Below are positions 28,259-36,629 of a DNA stretch of 61,511 bases, in pieces. Source of the stretch: an uncultured Flavobacteriaceae bacterium (GTDB lineage Bacteria > Bacteroidota > Bacteroidia > Flavobacteriales > Flavobacteriaceae). A program made the position numbers and the translations under genes. Location: assembly GCA_905480425.1 (NCBI GenBank), contig CAJQQG010000043.1, positions 1-61,511 of the forward strand. Reading direction: 5' to 3'. Under the pieces are notes generated by a model. It worked only from the letters and a program-made list of their open reading frames with translations, had not been told where the DNA came from and did no database searches. How positions within the stretch are numbered: position 1 is the stretch's first letter; every line of letters begins with the position of its first letter.

Positions 28259-28900
28259 ATGGATTTGAAACAGAAAATTTACGATGCATATAGCACCCAG
28301 GTATTGGAACATGAAAAGGAACCAAAATCTGTTTATTTGTTTTGTAAAAAAAATAAAATAGAAGAAACAGACTTTTACAAGTCCTTTGCATCATTAGAGG
28401 ATATTAAAGAAAGTATTTTCAGTAAATTTTTTGATAATGCTTACATGCTAATTAGTAAAGAAAAAGGTTTTGATGCCCAAGTGCCAAAGGAGAAATTACT
28501 TTCTTTTTATTTTACTTTTTTTGAGGTATTACTTATAAATAGAAGTTATGTTTTGTTCATTCTTTCAAATTCAGGTGAGAAAATGCAAAAGCTTTCTTCA
28601 CTGAGAAGATTGCGTAATTCTTTTAAACAATTTGCCTCAGGTTTGATCGAACAGGGGAATACTTCTAAACAATCGATATAAACAAAGCACCCCGAATTAA
28701 TTTTTTCTGAGGGCGCTTGGTTACAATTATTATTTCTTTTAAAATTTTGGATGGAAGACAGCTCTCCTAGTTTTGAAAAAACAGATATGGCTATTGAGAA
28801 GTCGGTACAAACTGTTTTTGAGTTATTTGATAATACCCCATTAGATAGTGTTATTGATTTCGGAAAATTTCTTTGGAATGAAAAATTTAAAATTTATTGA
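28259..28900 (+). pseudogene. TetR-like regulator interrupted by one in-frame stop
   Basis: The frame from ATG 28259 to TGA 28900 is continuous except for one TAA at 28679-28681. The first 140 codons carry a TetR-type N-terminal helical domain (SVYLFCKKNKIEETDFYKSF) and PKEKLLSFYFTFFEVLLINR; after the stop the same frame continues FSEGAWLQLLFLLKFWMEDS and VIDFGKFLWNEKF, typical of the C-terminal domain of flavobacterial TetR proteins that sit beside AarF-type genes. A single base change would restore 213 codons, so this is a recent nonsense mutation or a sequence error. The 140-residue fragment keeps the DNA-binding part but lacks much of the dimerisation domain. Confidence 0.85.
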
Positions 28901-30211
28901 TTGAAAACTTTAGATTCAATTCCAACAAATAAAATTGAACGTGCTTCTAAATTGGTTTCAACTGGAATAAAGGTTGGAGGGAATTATATTCGATATTATG
29001 GAGAAAAAATTATCAGTGGAGATGACAATAAAACTAAACTAAATGAAAATAATGCGAAAGATATCTATGACGGCCTAAAGCAACTCAAAGGAAGTGCTTT
29101 AAAAGTCGCACAAATGTTGAGCATGGAAAAAAATTTATTACCTAAAGCGTATGTTGAGCAATTTGGTTTGGCTCAATTTTCTGTGCCCCCCTTGTCAGCT
29201 GCATTAGTAAAAAAAACCATACGTAAATACTTGGGAGCAGATCCAGAAACAGTTTTTGATACGTTTGAAGCTTACTCTGAAAATGCAGCCAGTATCGGCC
29301 AGGTTCACCGAGCTTCAAAAGAAGGAAAAAAACTTGCTGTCAAAATTCAATACCCTGGAGTTGCAAATAGTATTAGCTCTGATTTGGCTTTGGTAAAACC
29401 TATTGCTTTAAAAATGTTTAACCTTAAAGGAAAAGATACCCAGAAATATTTCAAAGAAGTAGAAGATAAACTCTTAGAAGAAACAGATTATTTACAAGAG
29501 TTAAGAAATAGTCAATTTATTTCTGATAAAGCTGCTAAGATTTCTAATCTTAAATTCCCAAATTACTATTCAAAATGGACTACTGCTAAGATTTTAACAA
29601 TGGACTGGATGGATGGTATTCATCTGGCACAATACACTTCATTAGATAATGAGACACAAGAGGTTAAAAATAAAATAGGACAAACCCTTTGGGATTTTTA
29701 TATGTTTCAAATTCATGGATTGAGAAAAGTACAAGCTGACCCACATCCAGGAAATTTTATGGTTGATGAGGAGCGAAATTTAATCGCAATTGATTTTGGC
29801 TGCATGAAATCGATACCGAAAGATTTTTATCACCCCTACTTTGAACTATCTAAGAAGGAAAATATTGATGATATTATTTCTTTTAATCGATTATTACGTG
29901 AGTTAGAAATTCTTCTTCCATCAGACTCAGAAGATGAAATAATTTATTTCACTGAACTATTCCAACGTATGATGAATCTTTTCACTCTTCCTTTTCATAA
30001 ATCAAGTTTTGATTTTTCAAGTATTAAATTTTGGGAGGGAATCACAAACCTTTCAAAAGACCTTGCTGGAGACTCACAACTAAGAAAAATGAATGGAAAT
30101 AGAGGTTCAAAACACTTCATATACATCAATAGAACTTTTTTTGGACTATATCATTTACTTCATGATTTGAAGGCTGAAATTCAAACAGAAGAATTTAAAA
30201 AATATCTTTAA
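28901..30211 (+). CDS. ABC1/AarF (UbiB-ADCK) family atypical kinase
   Basis: A 436-residue UbiB-family protein. Motifs in order: LKGSALKVAQMLS (the KxGQ region, here KVAQ), AASIGQVHRA (Ala-rich loop), LAVKIQYPGV (ATP lysine), DPHPGNFMVD (catalytic Asp) and IAIDFGCMK (metal Asp). Family members act in isoprenoid-quinone or lipid metabolism, mostly by ATPase activity. The start is a TTG directly after the TGA of the TetR gene, so translation is probably coupled to it; the next in-frame ATG would remove the first 70 or so residues. The TetR neighbour is the likely regulator. Confidence 0.9.
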   Translation: MKTLDSIPTNKIERASKLVSTGIKVGGNYIRYYGEKIISGDDNKTKLNENNAKDIYDGLKQLKGSALKVAQMLSMEKNLLPKAYVEQFGLAQFSVPPLSAALVKKTIRKYLGADPETVFDTFEAYSENAASIGQVHRASKEGKKLAVKIQYPGVANSISSDLALVKPIALKMFNLKGKDTQKYFKEVEDKLLEETDYLQELRNSQFISDKAAKISNLKFPNYYSKWTTAKILTMDWMDGIHLAQYTSLDNETQEVKNKIGQTLWDFYMFQIHGLRKVQADPHPGNFMVDEERNLIAIDFGCMKSIPKDFYHPYFELSKKENIDDIISFNRLLRELEILLPSDSEDEIIYFTELFQRMMNLFTLPFHKSSFDFSSIKFWEGITNLSKDLAGDSQLRKMNGNRGSKHFIYINRTFFGLYHLLHDLKAEIQTEEFKKYL

Positions 30212-30283
30212 AACTTTCCTTGTGACATCAAGTTGGTGATGCCACTTAAATTGATTATTTTCAATAAATTTTAAAAAAAACAT

Positions 30284-31291
30284 ATGTTTAATTCTAAGAT
30301 CATTGGTGTTGGAAAGTACCTACCTAAAAATGTAGTTTCTAATGCTGATTTAGAAAAAACTATGGACACTTCAAATGAATGGATTGTCGAAAGAACTGGA
30401 ATTCAAGAACGAAGACATATAAAAAAAGGTGATAATGATGGTGTAGCAACCATGGGAGTAAAAGCTTCTAAAATTGCACTAGAACGAGCTAATATTAATG
30501 CTCAAGATATCGATTTGATTCTTTTGGCAACTCTGAGTCCAGATTATTATTTCCCTGGATCTGGAGTATTGGTTCAAGATGCATTAGAGATTCCTGACTG
30601 TCCTGCAATGGATATTCGCATGCAATGTTCAGGTTTTGTATATGCATTAGCTACTGCAGATCAATTTATAAAAACCGGAATGTATAAAAATGTATTAGTA
30701 ATTGGTTCAGAATATCATTCTGGTGGTTTGGACATGACTTCACGGGGTAGAAATGTTTCTGTTATTTTTGGTGATGGAGCTGGTGCTGTAGTTATGACCC
30801 GTACCGAAAACAATAAGGAAGGAATTCTTTCTTCACATTTACACTCTGAAGGAAAACATGCAAAAGAACTCTCTTTAATTGGTCCAAATACTGGAAGATG
30901 GGTTCCTGAGATTATTGCAGAAAACGACCCAGAGGATATTTCTTATTACCCTTATATGAATGGACAATTTGTTTTTAAAAATGCTATCGTTCGCTTTACT
31001 GAGGTAATTAATGAGGGATTGAAAAAAACAGGATGGTCCGCTAATGAAATTGGAATGTTGATTCCGCATCAAGCAAATCTCAGGATTGCACAATTTGTTC
31101 AAAAGAAATTTGGCTTAAGTGATGACCAAGTCTATAATAACATTCAACGTTACGGAAACACAACAGCAGCCTCTATTCCAATTGCTTTAACCGAAGCTTG
31201 GGAAGAAGGTAAAATTGTACCGGGTACTAAAGTCGTTTTAGCAGCTTTTGGAAGTGGATTTACATGGGGTAGTGTCATGATTCAATGGTAG
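30284..31291 (+). CDS. fabH: 3-oxoacyl-ACP synthase III (KAS III)
   Basis: A 335-residue thiolase-fold enzyme that condenses acyl-CoA with malonyl-ACP to start fatty acid synthesis. The catalytic triad is Cys115 (MQCSGFVYAL), His262 (IPHQANLRI) and Asn292 (RYGNTTAASIP). The N-terminus has TSNEWIVERTGIQERR. It overlaps the next gene by 7 bases. It stands alone here, without plsX or rpmF. Such solitary copies in Bacteroidota may act in specific lipid pathways, so the cellular role is less certain than the fold. Confidence 0.9.
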   Translation: MFNSKIIGVGKYLPKNVVSNADLEKTMDTSNEWIVERTGIQERRHIKKGDNDGVATMGVKASKIALERANINAQDIDLILLATLSPDYYFPGSGVLVQDALEIPDCPAMDIRMQCSGFVYALATADQFIKTGMYKNVLVIGSEYHSGGLDMTSRGRNVSVIFGDGAGAVVMTRTENNKEGILSSHLHSEGKHAKELSLIGPNTGRWVPEIIAENDPEDISYYPYMNGQFVFKNAIVRFTEVINEGLKKTGWSANEIGMLIPHQANLRIAQFVQKKFGLSDDQVYNNIQRYGNTTAASIPIALTEAWEEGKIVPGTKVVLAAFGSGFTWGSVMIQW

Positions 31292-31656
31292 AATTCAAAA
31301 CTCTGGTTATAGGAGCTAGTATAAATCCTGAGCGCTATGCTTACAAAGCTATTCAATTACTTGTTAAAAATGAAATTGAGGTAGTTCCCATGGGTGTAAA
31401 GCCTGGGTTTGTTGCGAACTTATTAATAGTATCACCCCTTATTGTTCAAGTTAACATTCATACCATTACATTATATCTAGGCGCTTCAAAACAAGAACCT
31501 TATTATGATTTTATTTTAAAAATTAATCCTAAGCGGGTACTTTTTAATCCAGGGACTGAGAATCCTAAGTTAGCTAAGTTATTAAATGGAAAAGGTATTT
31601 TGTGGGAAAATGCCTGTACATTAGTTTTACTTTCTACGAATCAGTATAAGACCTAA
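31285..31656 (+). CDS. CoA-binding (YccU-like) Rossmann protein
   Basis: A 123-residue single-domain CoA-binding protein: LVIGASINPERYAYKAIQLL (nucleotide-binding turn), EVVPMGVKPG, and PKRVLFNPGTENPKLAKLL. The biochemical role of this family is not settled. Its ATG lies inside the fabH 3' end (7-base overlap), so the two are coupled. Its 3' end overlaps the convergent symporter gene by 30 bases. Confidence 0.85.
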   Translation: MVEFKTLVIGASINPERYAYKAIQLLVKNEIEVVPMGVKPGFVANLLIVSPLIVQVNIHTITLYLGASKQEPYYDFILKINPKRVLFNPGTENPKLAKLLNGKGILWENACTLVLLSTNQYKT

Positions 31657-33087
31657 GAATGTGAAAAATCCATTTAAAGGAAGTAATTCATATCCTAATT
31701 CATAACCGCCAAGACTTGCAGCATTTAAATTTCCTAAAATACTAATTAGCATTAAGGAACCTAAAATCACCCACCAGACTTTTTTATCATTAATCTCATA
31801 AGAAGTAAATATTCCAAATGCGAATAAACCCAGTAGTGGCCCATAGGTATAACCAGCTACGGTTAATAATCCGTCAATTACATTGCGGTCAAGAATGTGC
31901 TTAAAAAGTATGACTACGAGAATCAGTAAGACACTCATACCTAAATGTGTCTTTTTTCTGAGAATTTTTTGTTTTCTTTCATCATATTTTTTAATATTAA
32001 GAAAGTCAATACAAAAAGAGGTTGTAAGTGAAGTCAGTGCACTGTCAGCACTACTGTAAGCAGCGGCAATCAGACCAAGTATAAAGGTAACGGCAATGGC
32101 AATTCCTAAGGGACCATTTAATGCTATTTCAGGAAAGAGAAGGTCTGTTTTTTGACTTCCATCCATTGATGGAATGGGTATTCCTTTGCTTTCTGCATAT
32201 ATAAAAAGTAATGCACCTAATAACATAAAAAGACCAGTCACAATTACCAAAACAAAACTAAAAACTATCATGTTTTTCTGTGCATCTTTTAAGGATCTAC
32301 AGCTTAAGTTTTTTTGCATCATATCTTGATCGAGTCCTGTCATGCATATTGTCACAAAGGCACCGCCAATAAAAGATTTAAGAAAATAATTTCTACTCAG
32401 TAGAGAGTCGGTGACAAAAACTTTATTGTATTGTGAGAGTTCGGATGATTTAAGAAATTCTAAAAAAGACCAGTCCAATGCCTGGTTAATATATGCAATC
32501 GACAAAATAACAGAAATTATCATTAGCATTGTTTGAAGAGTGTCAGTTAACACAATGGTTTTAATTCCCCCTCTTTGAGTGTAAACCCATATTAAAATTA
32601 TGGATAAAATAACTGTGATTTCAAAAGGAATACTCCAAGCGTCAAAAATAAATTGTTGAAGAACAATTGCTACTAAAAACAAGCGAAAAGCAGCTCCTAA
32701 AACTCTAGAGATAAAGAAAAAAAAAGCACCTGCTCTATGACTATTTTGCCCTAACCTGCTGTTTAAGTATTCGTAAATTGAAGTGACATTATTTTTATAA
32801 TATACGGGCAATAGAATATATGCGACAACAAAATAGCCCACTAAATAACCCATAACTACCTGAAAATAAGTAAACTGAGATTCTTGCACCCAGCCTGGAA
32901 CAGAAATAAAAGTGACTCCGGAGAGGGAAGCCCCTACCATTCCAAAAGCAACTAAATACCATGGTGAATTTCGATTAGCTTTAAAAAAACTTTCATTTGA
33001 ATCTTCTTTTCCTGTAACATAAGCAATTCCAACTAATACCAAAAAATAACCTACGATAAGGCATAGAATAAAAAAAGGTGATATCAT
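31627..33087 (-). CDS. Sodium:solute symporter (SSS family)
   Basis: A 486-residue transporter with about 12-13 membrane spans. It begins with a span followed by NRNSPWYLVAFGMVGASLSGVTFISVPG, the sodium-site region of the SSS/SGLT family; another signature is the YSSADSALTSLTTSFCIDF segment (about 330-350), which includes a sodium-ligand serine region. The substrate cannot be told from sequence. It is convergent with the CoA-binding gene and divergent from recR. Confidence 0.88.
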   Translation of the reverse strand: MISPFFILCLIVGYFLVLVGIAYVTGKEDSNESFFKANRNSPWYLVAFGMVGASLSGVTFISVPGWVQESQFTYFQVVMGYLVGYFVVAYILLPVYYKNNVTSIYEYLNSRLGQNSHRAGAFFFFISRVLGAAFRLFLVAIVLQQFIFDAWSIPFEITVILSIILIWVYTQRGGIKTIVLTDTLQTMLMIISVILSIAYINQALDWSFLEFLKSSELSQYNKVFVTDSLLSRNYFLKSFIGGAFVTICMTGLDQDMMQKNLSCRSLKDAQKNMIVFSFVLVIVTGLFMLLGALLFIYAESKGIPIPSMDGSQKTDLLFPEIALNGPLGIAIAVTFILGLIAAAYSSADSALTSLTTSFCIDFLNIKKYDERKQKILRKKTHLGMSVLLILVVILFKHILDRNVIDGLLTVAGYTYGPLLGLFAFGIFTSYEINDKKVWWVILGSLMLISILGNLNAASLGGYELGYELLPLNGFFTFLGLILIRRK

Positions 33088-33150
33088 TTAAAAGTATTAA
33101 GTTGTTAAAGATACAAATTAGATACATCTCATATTTTCGTAAATTCGCTT

Positions 33151-33771
33151 ATGGATTTTTCTTCAAAACTGCTTGAAAATGCCGTGCAAGAAATTGCACA
33201 ACTTCCAGGAATTGGTAAACGTACCGCTTTGAGATTAGCACTTCATTTACTTAAACAGCCTGTTGATCATACACTTATGCTGACTTCAGCTATATCATCA
33301 TTTCGCGAAGGTGTTATTTTTTGTGAAAGATGTCATAATTTGTCTGACGCTCCTTTGTGTGAAATATGTGCAAGCCTGAAACGGAATAAAAAATTATTAT
33401 GCGTTGTAGAAGACATTCGCGATGTTATGGCCATTGAAAATACAGGACAGTATAATGGTTTATACCATGTTCTGGGAGGAATAATATCTCCAATGGACGG
33501 AGTAGGACCAAAAGATTTAACAATTGACTCATTAATGGCAAAAGTTAAAAATGAAGAAGTTAGTGAGCTTATTTTTGCATTAAGCGCAACTATGGAAGCA
33601 GACACTACTAACTTTTATATTTATAAATTATTAAGTCAATATTCAGTAAAAACATCCACTATAGCAAGAGGAATTCCTGTTGGAGATGAATTAGAATATA
33701 CAGACGAGGTTACATTGGGGAGAAGTATTTTGGCAAGAATTCCCTTTGAAGCCTCAATTTCTAAAAGTTAA
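33151..33771 (+). CDS. recR: Recombination mediator RecR
   Basis: A 206-residue RecR that works with RecF/RecO to load RecA on gaps. The helix-hairpin-helix is [20 protein letters not shown]; the zinc finger [16 protein letters not shown] is complete; the Toprim domain has [14 protein letters not shown] and [21 protein letters not shown] at 33140-33147, 3 bases before the ATG, is a near match to the -7 consensus and hints at a very short leader. Confidence 0.96.
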   Translation: MDFSSKLLENAVQEIAQLPGIGKRTALRLALHLLKQPVDHTLMLTSAISSFREGVIFCERCHNLSDAPLCEICASLKRNKKLLCVVEDIRDVMAIENTGQYNGLYHVLGGIISPMDGVGPKDLTIDSLMAKVKNEEVSELIFALSATMEADTTNFYIYKLLSQYSVKTSTIARGIPVGDELEYTDEVTLGRSILARIPFEASISKS

Positions 33772-33829
33772 ATTCATTTTTTACACATAGAAGAATTAGT
33801 TAAAAGCTTCGCGCAATGTCAAAATTTGA

Positions 33830-33837
33830 TACTTTTG
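33830..33837 (+). promoter_or_regulatory. Probable -7 element for the E2 gene
   Basis: TACTTTTG fits TAnnTTTG and lies 16 bases before the ATG at 33854. No convincing -33 box. Confidence 0.4.
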
Positions 33838-33853
33838 CAAAATAATATACTAC

Positions 33854-35224
33854 ATGGCACAATATTTTTTAAAATTACCTAAAATGGGTGAAAGCGTTGC
33901 CGAAGCTACTGTCACTAAATGGCTTAAAGAAATAGGGGATTCTATTTCTTTGGACGACCCTATTGTTGAAATTGCAACTGATAAAGTCGATACAGATGTT
34001 TCTGCTGAAGTATCTGGTATATTACTTGAAAAACGATTTGAAGAAAATGCGATAGTTGCCGTCGGGGATATATTGGCAGTTATTGAAACTGAAGGTCAAT
34101 CATTGGAGCATTCTAACATTCCTTCGGTGGAATTACTCGAAGACAAAGTACCAAATATAAAGGAAAATGCAAAAAAAGAAGAATCAGTTCCTATAACGGA
34201 AGAATTTACAGAAGTTCTTTTAGATGAAATTAAAATAGCACAAGAAACGGTTCAAATAACCACAAAAGAATCCTCAAAATTTTATTCTCCTTTAGTTAGA
34301 AATATCGCACAAGAAGAAAGAATTCCCCTTGAGATTCTTCAAACTATAGTGGGAACTGGTAAAGACCAGAGGGTTACAAAAAAAGATATTTTGACATTTA
34401 TTAAAAATCGTTCTTCAGCTGAAATATTAATCAATGAAAAGCCTACCCAAACTATTATTTCAAAAACTAAAGAAGTTGAAACAGCTGTTGGTAAAAAAGA
34501 TATTAGTTTGACAGGAAATGATCAGATTCTTGAAATGACTCGAATGGAAAAACTGATTGCAAATCACATGAAGTCAAGTTTACAAACTGCGGCTCATGTT
34601 CAATCATTTATTGAAGTTGATGTTACCAATTTATGGAATTGGAGAGAAGAAGCTAAAAATGCTTTTCAAAAACGTGAAAATGAGAAACTTACGTTTACCC
34701 CTTTATTCATGACAGCAATTATTAAAGCACTTCGTGATTATCCTGAATTAAATAGTAGTATTCAAGGAGAAAAAATTATTATTAAACAGGCTATCAATCT
34801 TGGAATGGCAACTGCACTTTCTGATGGAAATTTAATTGTACCTGTAATTAAAAATGCAGATCATTTTAACTTAGTTGGCTTAGCCAAAGCTGTTAACGAC
34901 TTAGCAAAAAGATCTAGGAATAATGCTTTAAGACCCGACGAGGTTCAAGACGGAACTTATACATTTACCAATATTGGAAATTTTGGTTCTATAATGGGTA
35001 CACCAATTATTAATCAACCTCAAGTTGGTATTTTAGCAATTGGAGCTATACGCAAAATGCCTGCTGTTATTGAAACTCCTGAGGGCGATTTTATTGGTAT
35101 TAGGCATAAAGTAATTTTATCTCATAGTTTTGATCACAGAATTATAAATGGAGCAGCTGGTGCCCTTTTCGTAAAACGTGTTGCAGAATATCTCGAAAAT
35201 TGGGAAGAAAATCTTCCTTATTAA
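33854..35224 (+). CDS. 2-oxo acid dehydrogenase E2 (dihydrolipoyl acyltransferase)
   Basis: A 456-residue E2 with one lipoyl domain (about 2-77, lipoyl-lysine in EIATDKVDTDV), a long linker, a peripheral-subunit-binding domain (about 145-185: FYSPLVRNIAQEERIPLEIL, GTGKDQRVTKKDI) and a C-terminal acyltransferase core ending SHSFDHRIINGAAGALF. The core has His but Asn-Gly where the classical motif is HxxxDG. The single lipoyl domain fits branched-chain or 2-oxoglutarate-type complexes. No E1 or E3 gene is adjacent. An exonuclease gene follows after 14 bases. Confidence 0.9.
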   Translation: MAQYFLKLPKMGESVAEATVTKWLKEIGDSISLDDPIVEIATDKVDTDVSAEVSGILLEKRFEENAIVAVGDILAVIETEGQSLEHSNIPSVELLEDKVPNIKENAKKEESVPITEEFTEVLLDEIKIAQETVQITTKESSKFYSPLVRNIAQEERIPLEILQTIVGTGKDQRVTKKDILTFIKNRSSAEILINEKPTQTIISKTKEVETAVGKKDISLTGNDQILEMTRMEKLIANHMKSSLQTAAHVQSFIEVDVTNLWNWREEAKNAFQKRENEKLTFTPLFMTAIIKALRDYPELNSSIQGEKIIIKQAINLGMATALSDGNLIVPVIKNADHFNLVGLAKAVNDLAKRSRNNALRPDEVQDGTYTFTNIGNFGSIMGTPIINQPQVGILAIGAIRKMPAVIETPEGDFIGIRHKVILSHSFDHRIINGAAGALFVKRVAEYLENWEENLPY

Positions 35225-35238
35225 AACCTAAACAATAC

Positions 35239-36012
35239 ATGAAACTTCAACTCTCTATACCGCTTTGTTTTTTTGATCTAGAAACTACAGGTACTGATAT
35301 TTCAAAAGATAGAATTGTAGAAATTGCTATTTTGAAATTACACCCAGACGGTACTCAAGACAAGAAAGAGTGGCGTATCAATCCTGAGCAATCAATTCCA
35401 CCAGAAGTAACAGCTGTTCATGGAATTACCAATGAAATGGTTGCCAATGAAGCTACTTTTAAAGAACGTTCAAATGAAATATATAGCTTTTTAAAAGGAT
35501 GTGATCTTGCTGGATATAATTCAGATCGTTTTGATATTCCTTTGCTTGTAGAAGAGTTGCTCAGGGCTGACGTAAAATTCGATTTCAAGAATATTAAAAC
35601 GGTTGATGTTCAAACGATATTTCATAAAATGGAACAACGCACCCTCACTGCAGCCCTTCGTTTTTATTGCAACGAAGATCTTACAGATGCTCATTCTGCT
35701 CATGCTGATACAAAAGCGACACACGATGTTCTTATTGCTCAACTTGACCGCTATAAAGATTTAGAGCCTAACATTGATTTTTTAAATGAATTTAGTACCC
35801 GCAGAAAAACGGTTGACTTTGCTGGTTTCGTTGTTTATAATAAAACAGGGGAACCTTGTTTTGGATTTGGAAAACATAGGGGTAAAAAGGTAATAGACAT
35901 TCTTGCCTCAGAGCCAGGGTATTTCGGATGGGTTTTAAATGCTGATTTTCCTCGCTATACTAAAAAGGTTTTGACAGAAATCAGATTACAAGCAATGAAT
36001 ACTAAAGAATAA
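35239..36012 (+). CDS. DEDDh 3'-5' exonuclease (Pol III epsilon-like)
   Basis: A 257-residue exonuclease. The catalytic residues are visible: Asp/Glu in CFFDLETTGTD, Asp in AGYNSDRFDIPLL, and His/Asp in AHSAHADTKATHDV. A C-terminal module, CFGFGKHRGKKVIDIL and YFGWVLNADFP, resembles the extension of exodeoxyribonuclease X. I start at the ATG at 35239 because the longer frame at 35200 overlaps the E2 gene and its first 13 residues look unlike the family. It may act in proofreading or repair, separately from the replicase subunit. Confidence 0.9.
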   Translation: MKLQLSIPLCFFDLETTGTDISKDRIVEIAILKLHPDGTQDKKEWRINPEQSIPPEVTAVHGITNEMVANEATFKERSNEIYSFLKGCDLAGYNSDRFDIPLLVEELLRADVKFDFKNIKTVDVQTIFHKMEQRTLTAALRFYCNEDLTDAHSAHADTKATHDVLIAQLDRYKDLEPNIDFLNEFSTRRKTVDFAGFVVYNKTGEPCFGFGKHRGKKVIDILASEPGYFGWVLNADFPRYTKKVLTEIRLQAMNTKE

Positions 36013-36016
36013 GTAA

Positions 36017-36628
36017 GTGAAAATTATTTGTATTGGGAGAAATTATGCAGCTCACATAGAAGAGTTAGGAAATGAAAAACCAGAGAATCCAGTCTTGTTT
36101 TTAAAACCCGATACAACTATACTTCAGAAAAACCAACCTTTTTTTATTCCACATTTTAGCAATGATATTCACTATGAAGTTGAGATTTTGGTTCGTATTG
36201 AAAAGTTAGGAAAACATATAGCTCCTCATTTTGCTTCTAAATATTATTCTCAAATTGGTTTGGGAATTGATTTTACCGCAAGAACTGTTCAAGATGAATT
36301 AAAGCAAAAGGGCCTTCCTTGGGAAAAAGCTAAAGCATTTGACGGCTCATCCTTAATAGGAGATTGGTTTGATAAAGAGACCTTTAAATCCTTAGATGAA
36401 TTGTCATTTCGACTAGACAAAAACGGTATAACAGTTCAAGAAACTACAACAGCATATATGCTTTGGAAAATTGATGAACTTATTTCATATTGCTCACAAT
36501 ATTTTACTCTAAAAATTGGAGATGTGATTTTTACAGGAACACCAGCAGGTGTCGGTCCAGTTGCAATAGAAGACCGTTTGGTTGGTTTTATTGAAAATAA
36601 ACAAGCCTTTTCGGTTAATATAAAATAA
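36017..36628 (+). CDS. Fumarylacetoacetate hydrolase family protein
   Basis: A 203-residue FAH-fold enzyme, acting on acylpyruvates or oxaloacetate-type substrates. Seen: CIGRNYAAHIEELGNEKP, the metal ligands in HYEVEILVRI and GLGIDFTARTVQ, KAFDGSSLIG, and the C-terminal FTGTPAGVGPV. The start is a GTG at 36017, 4 bases after the exonuclease stop. It ends 1 base before cinA, so exonuclease, FAH gene and cinA form a tight cluster. Confidence 0.9.
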   Translation: MKIICIGRNYAAHIEELGNEKPENPVLFLKPDTTILQKNQPFFIPHFSNDIHYEVEILVRIEKLGKHIAPHFASKYYSQIGLGIDFTARTVQDELKQKGLPWEKAKAFDGSSLIGDWFDKETFKSLDELSFRLDKNGITVQETTTAYMLWKIDELISYCSQYFTLKIGDVIFTGTPAGVGPVAIEDRLVGFIENKQAFSVNIK

Positions 36629-36629
36629 T

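Noticed and set aside
35200-35238. Upstream start of the exonuclease at 35200
   Set aside because: It would overlap the E2 gene, and the added 13 residues do not look like the family; an ATG at 35239 lies just after the E2 stop.
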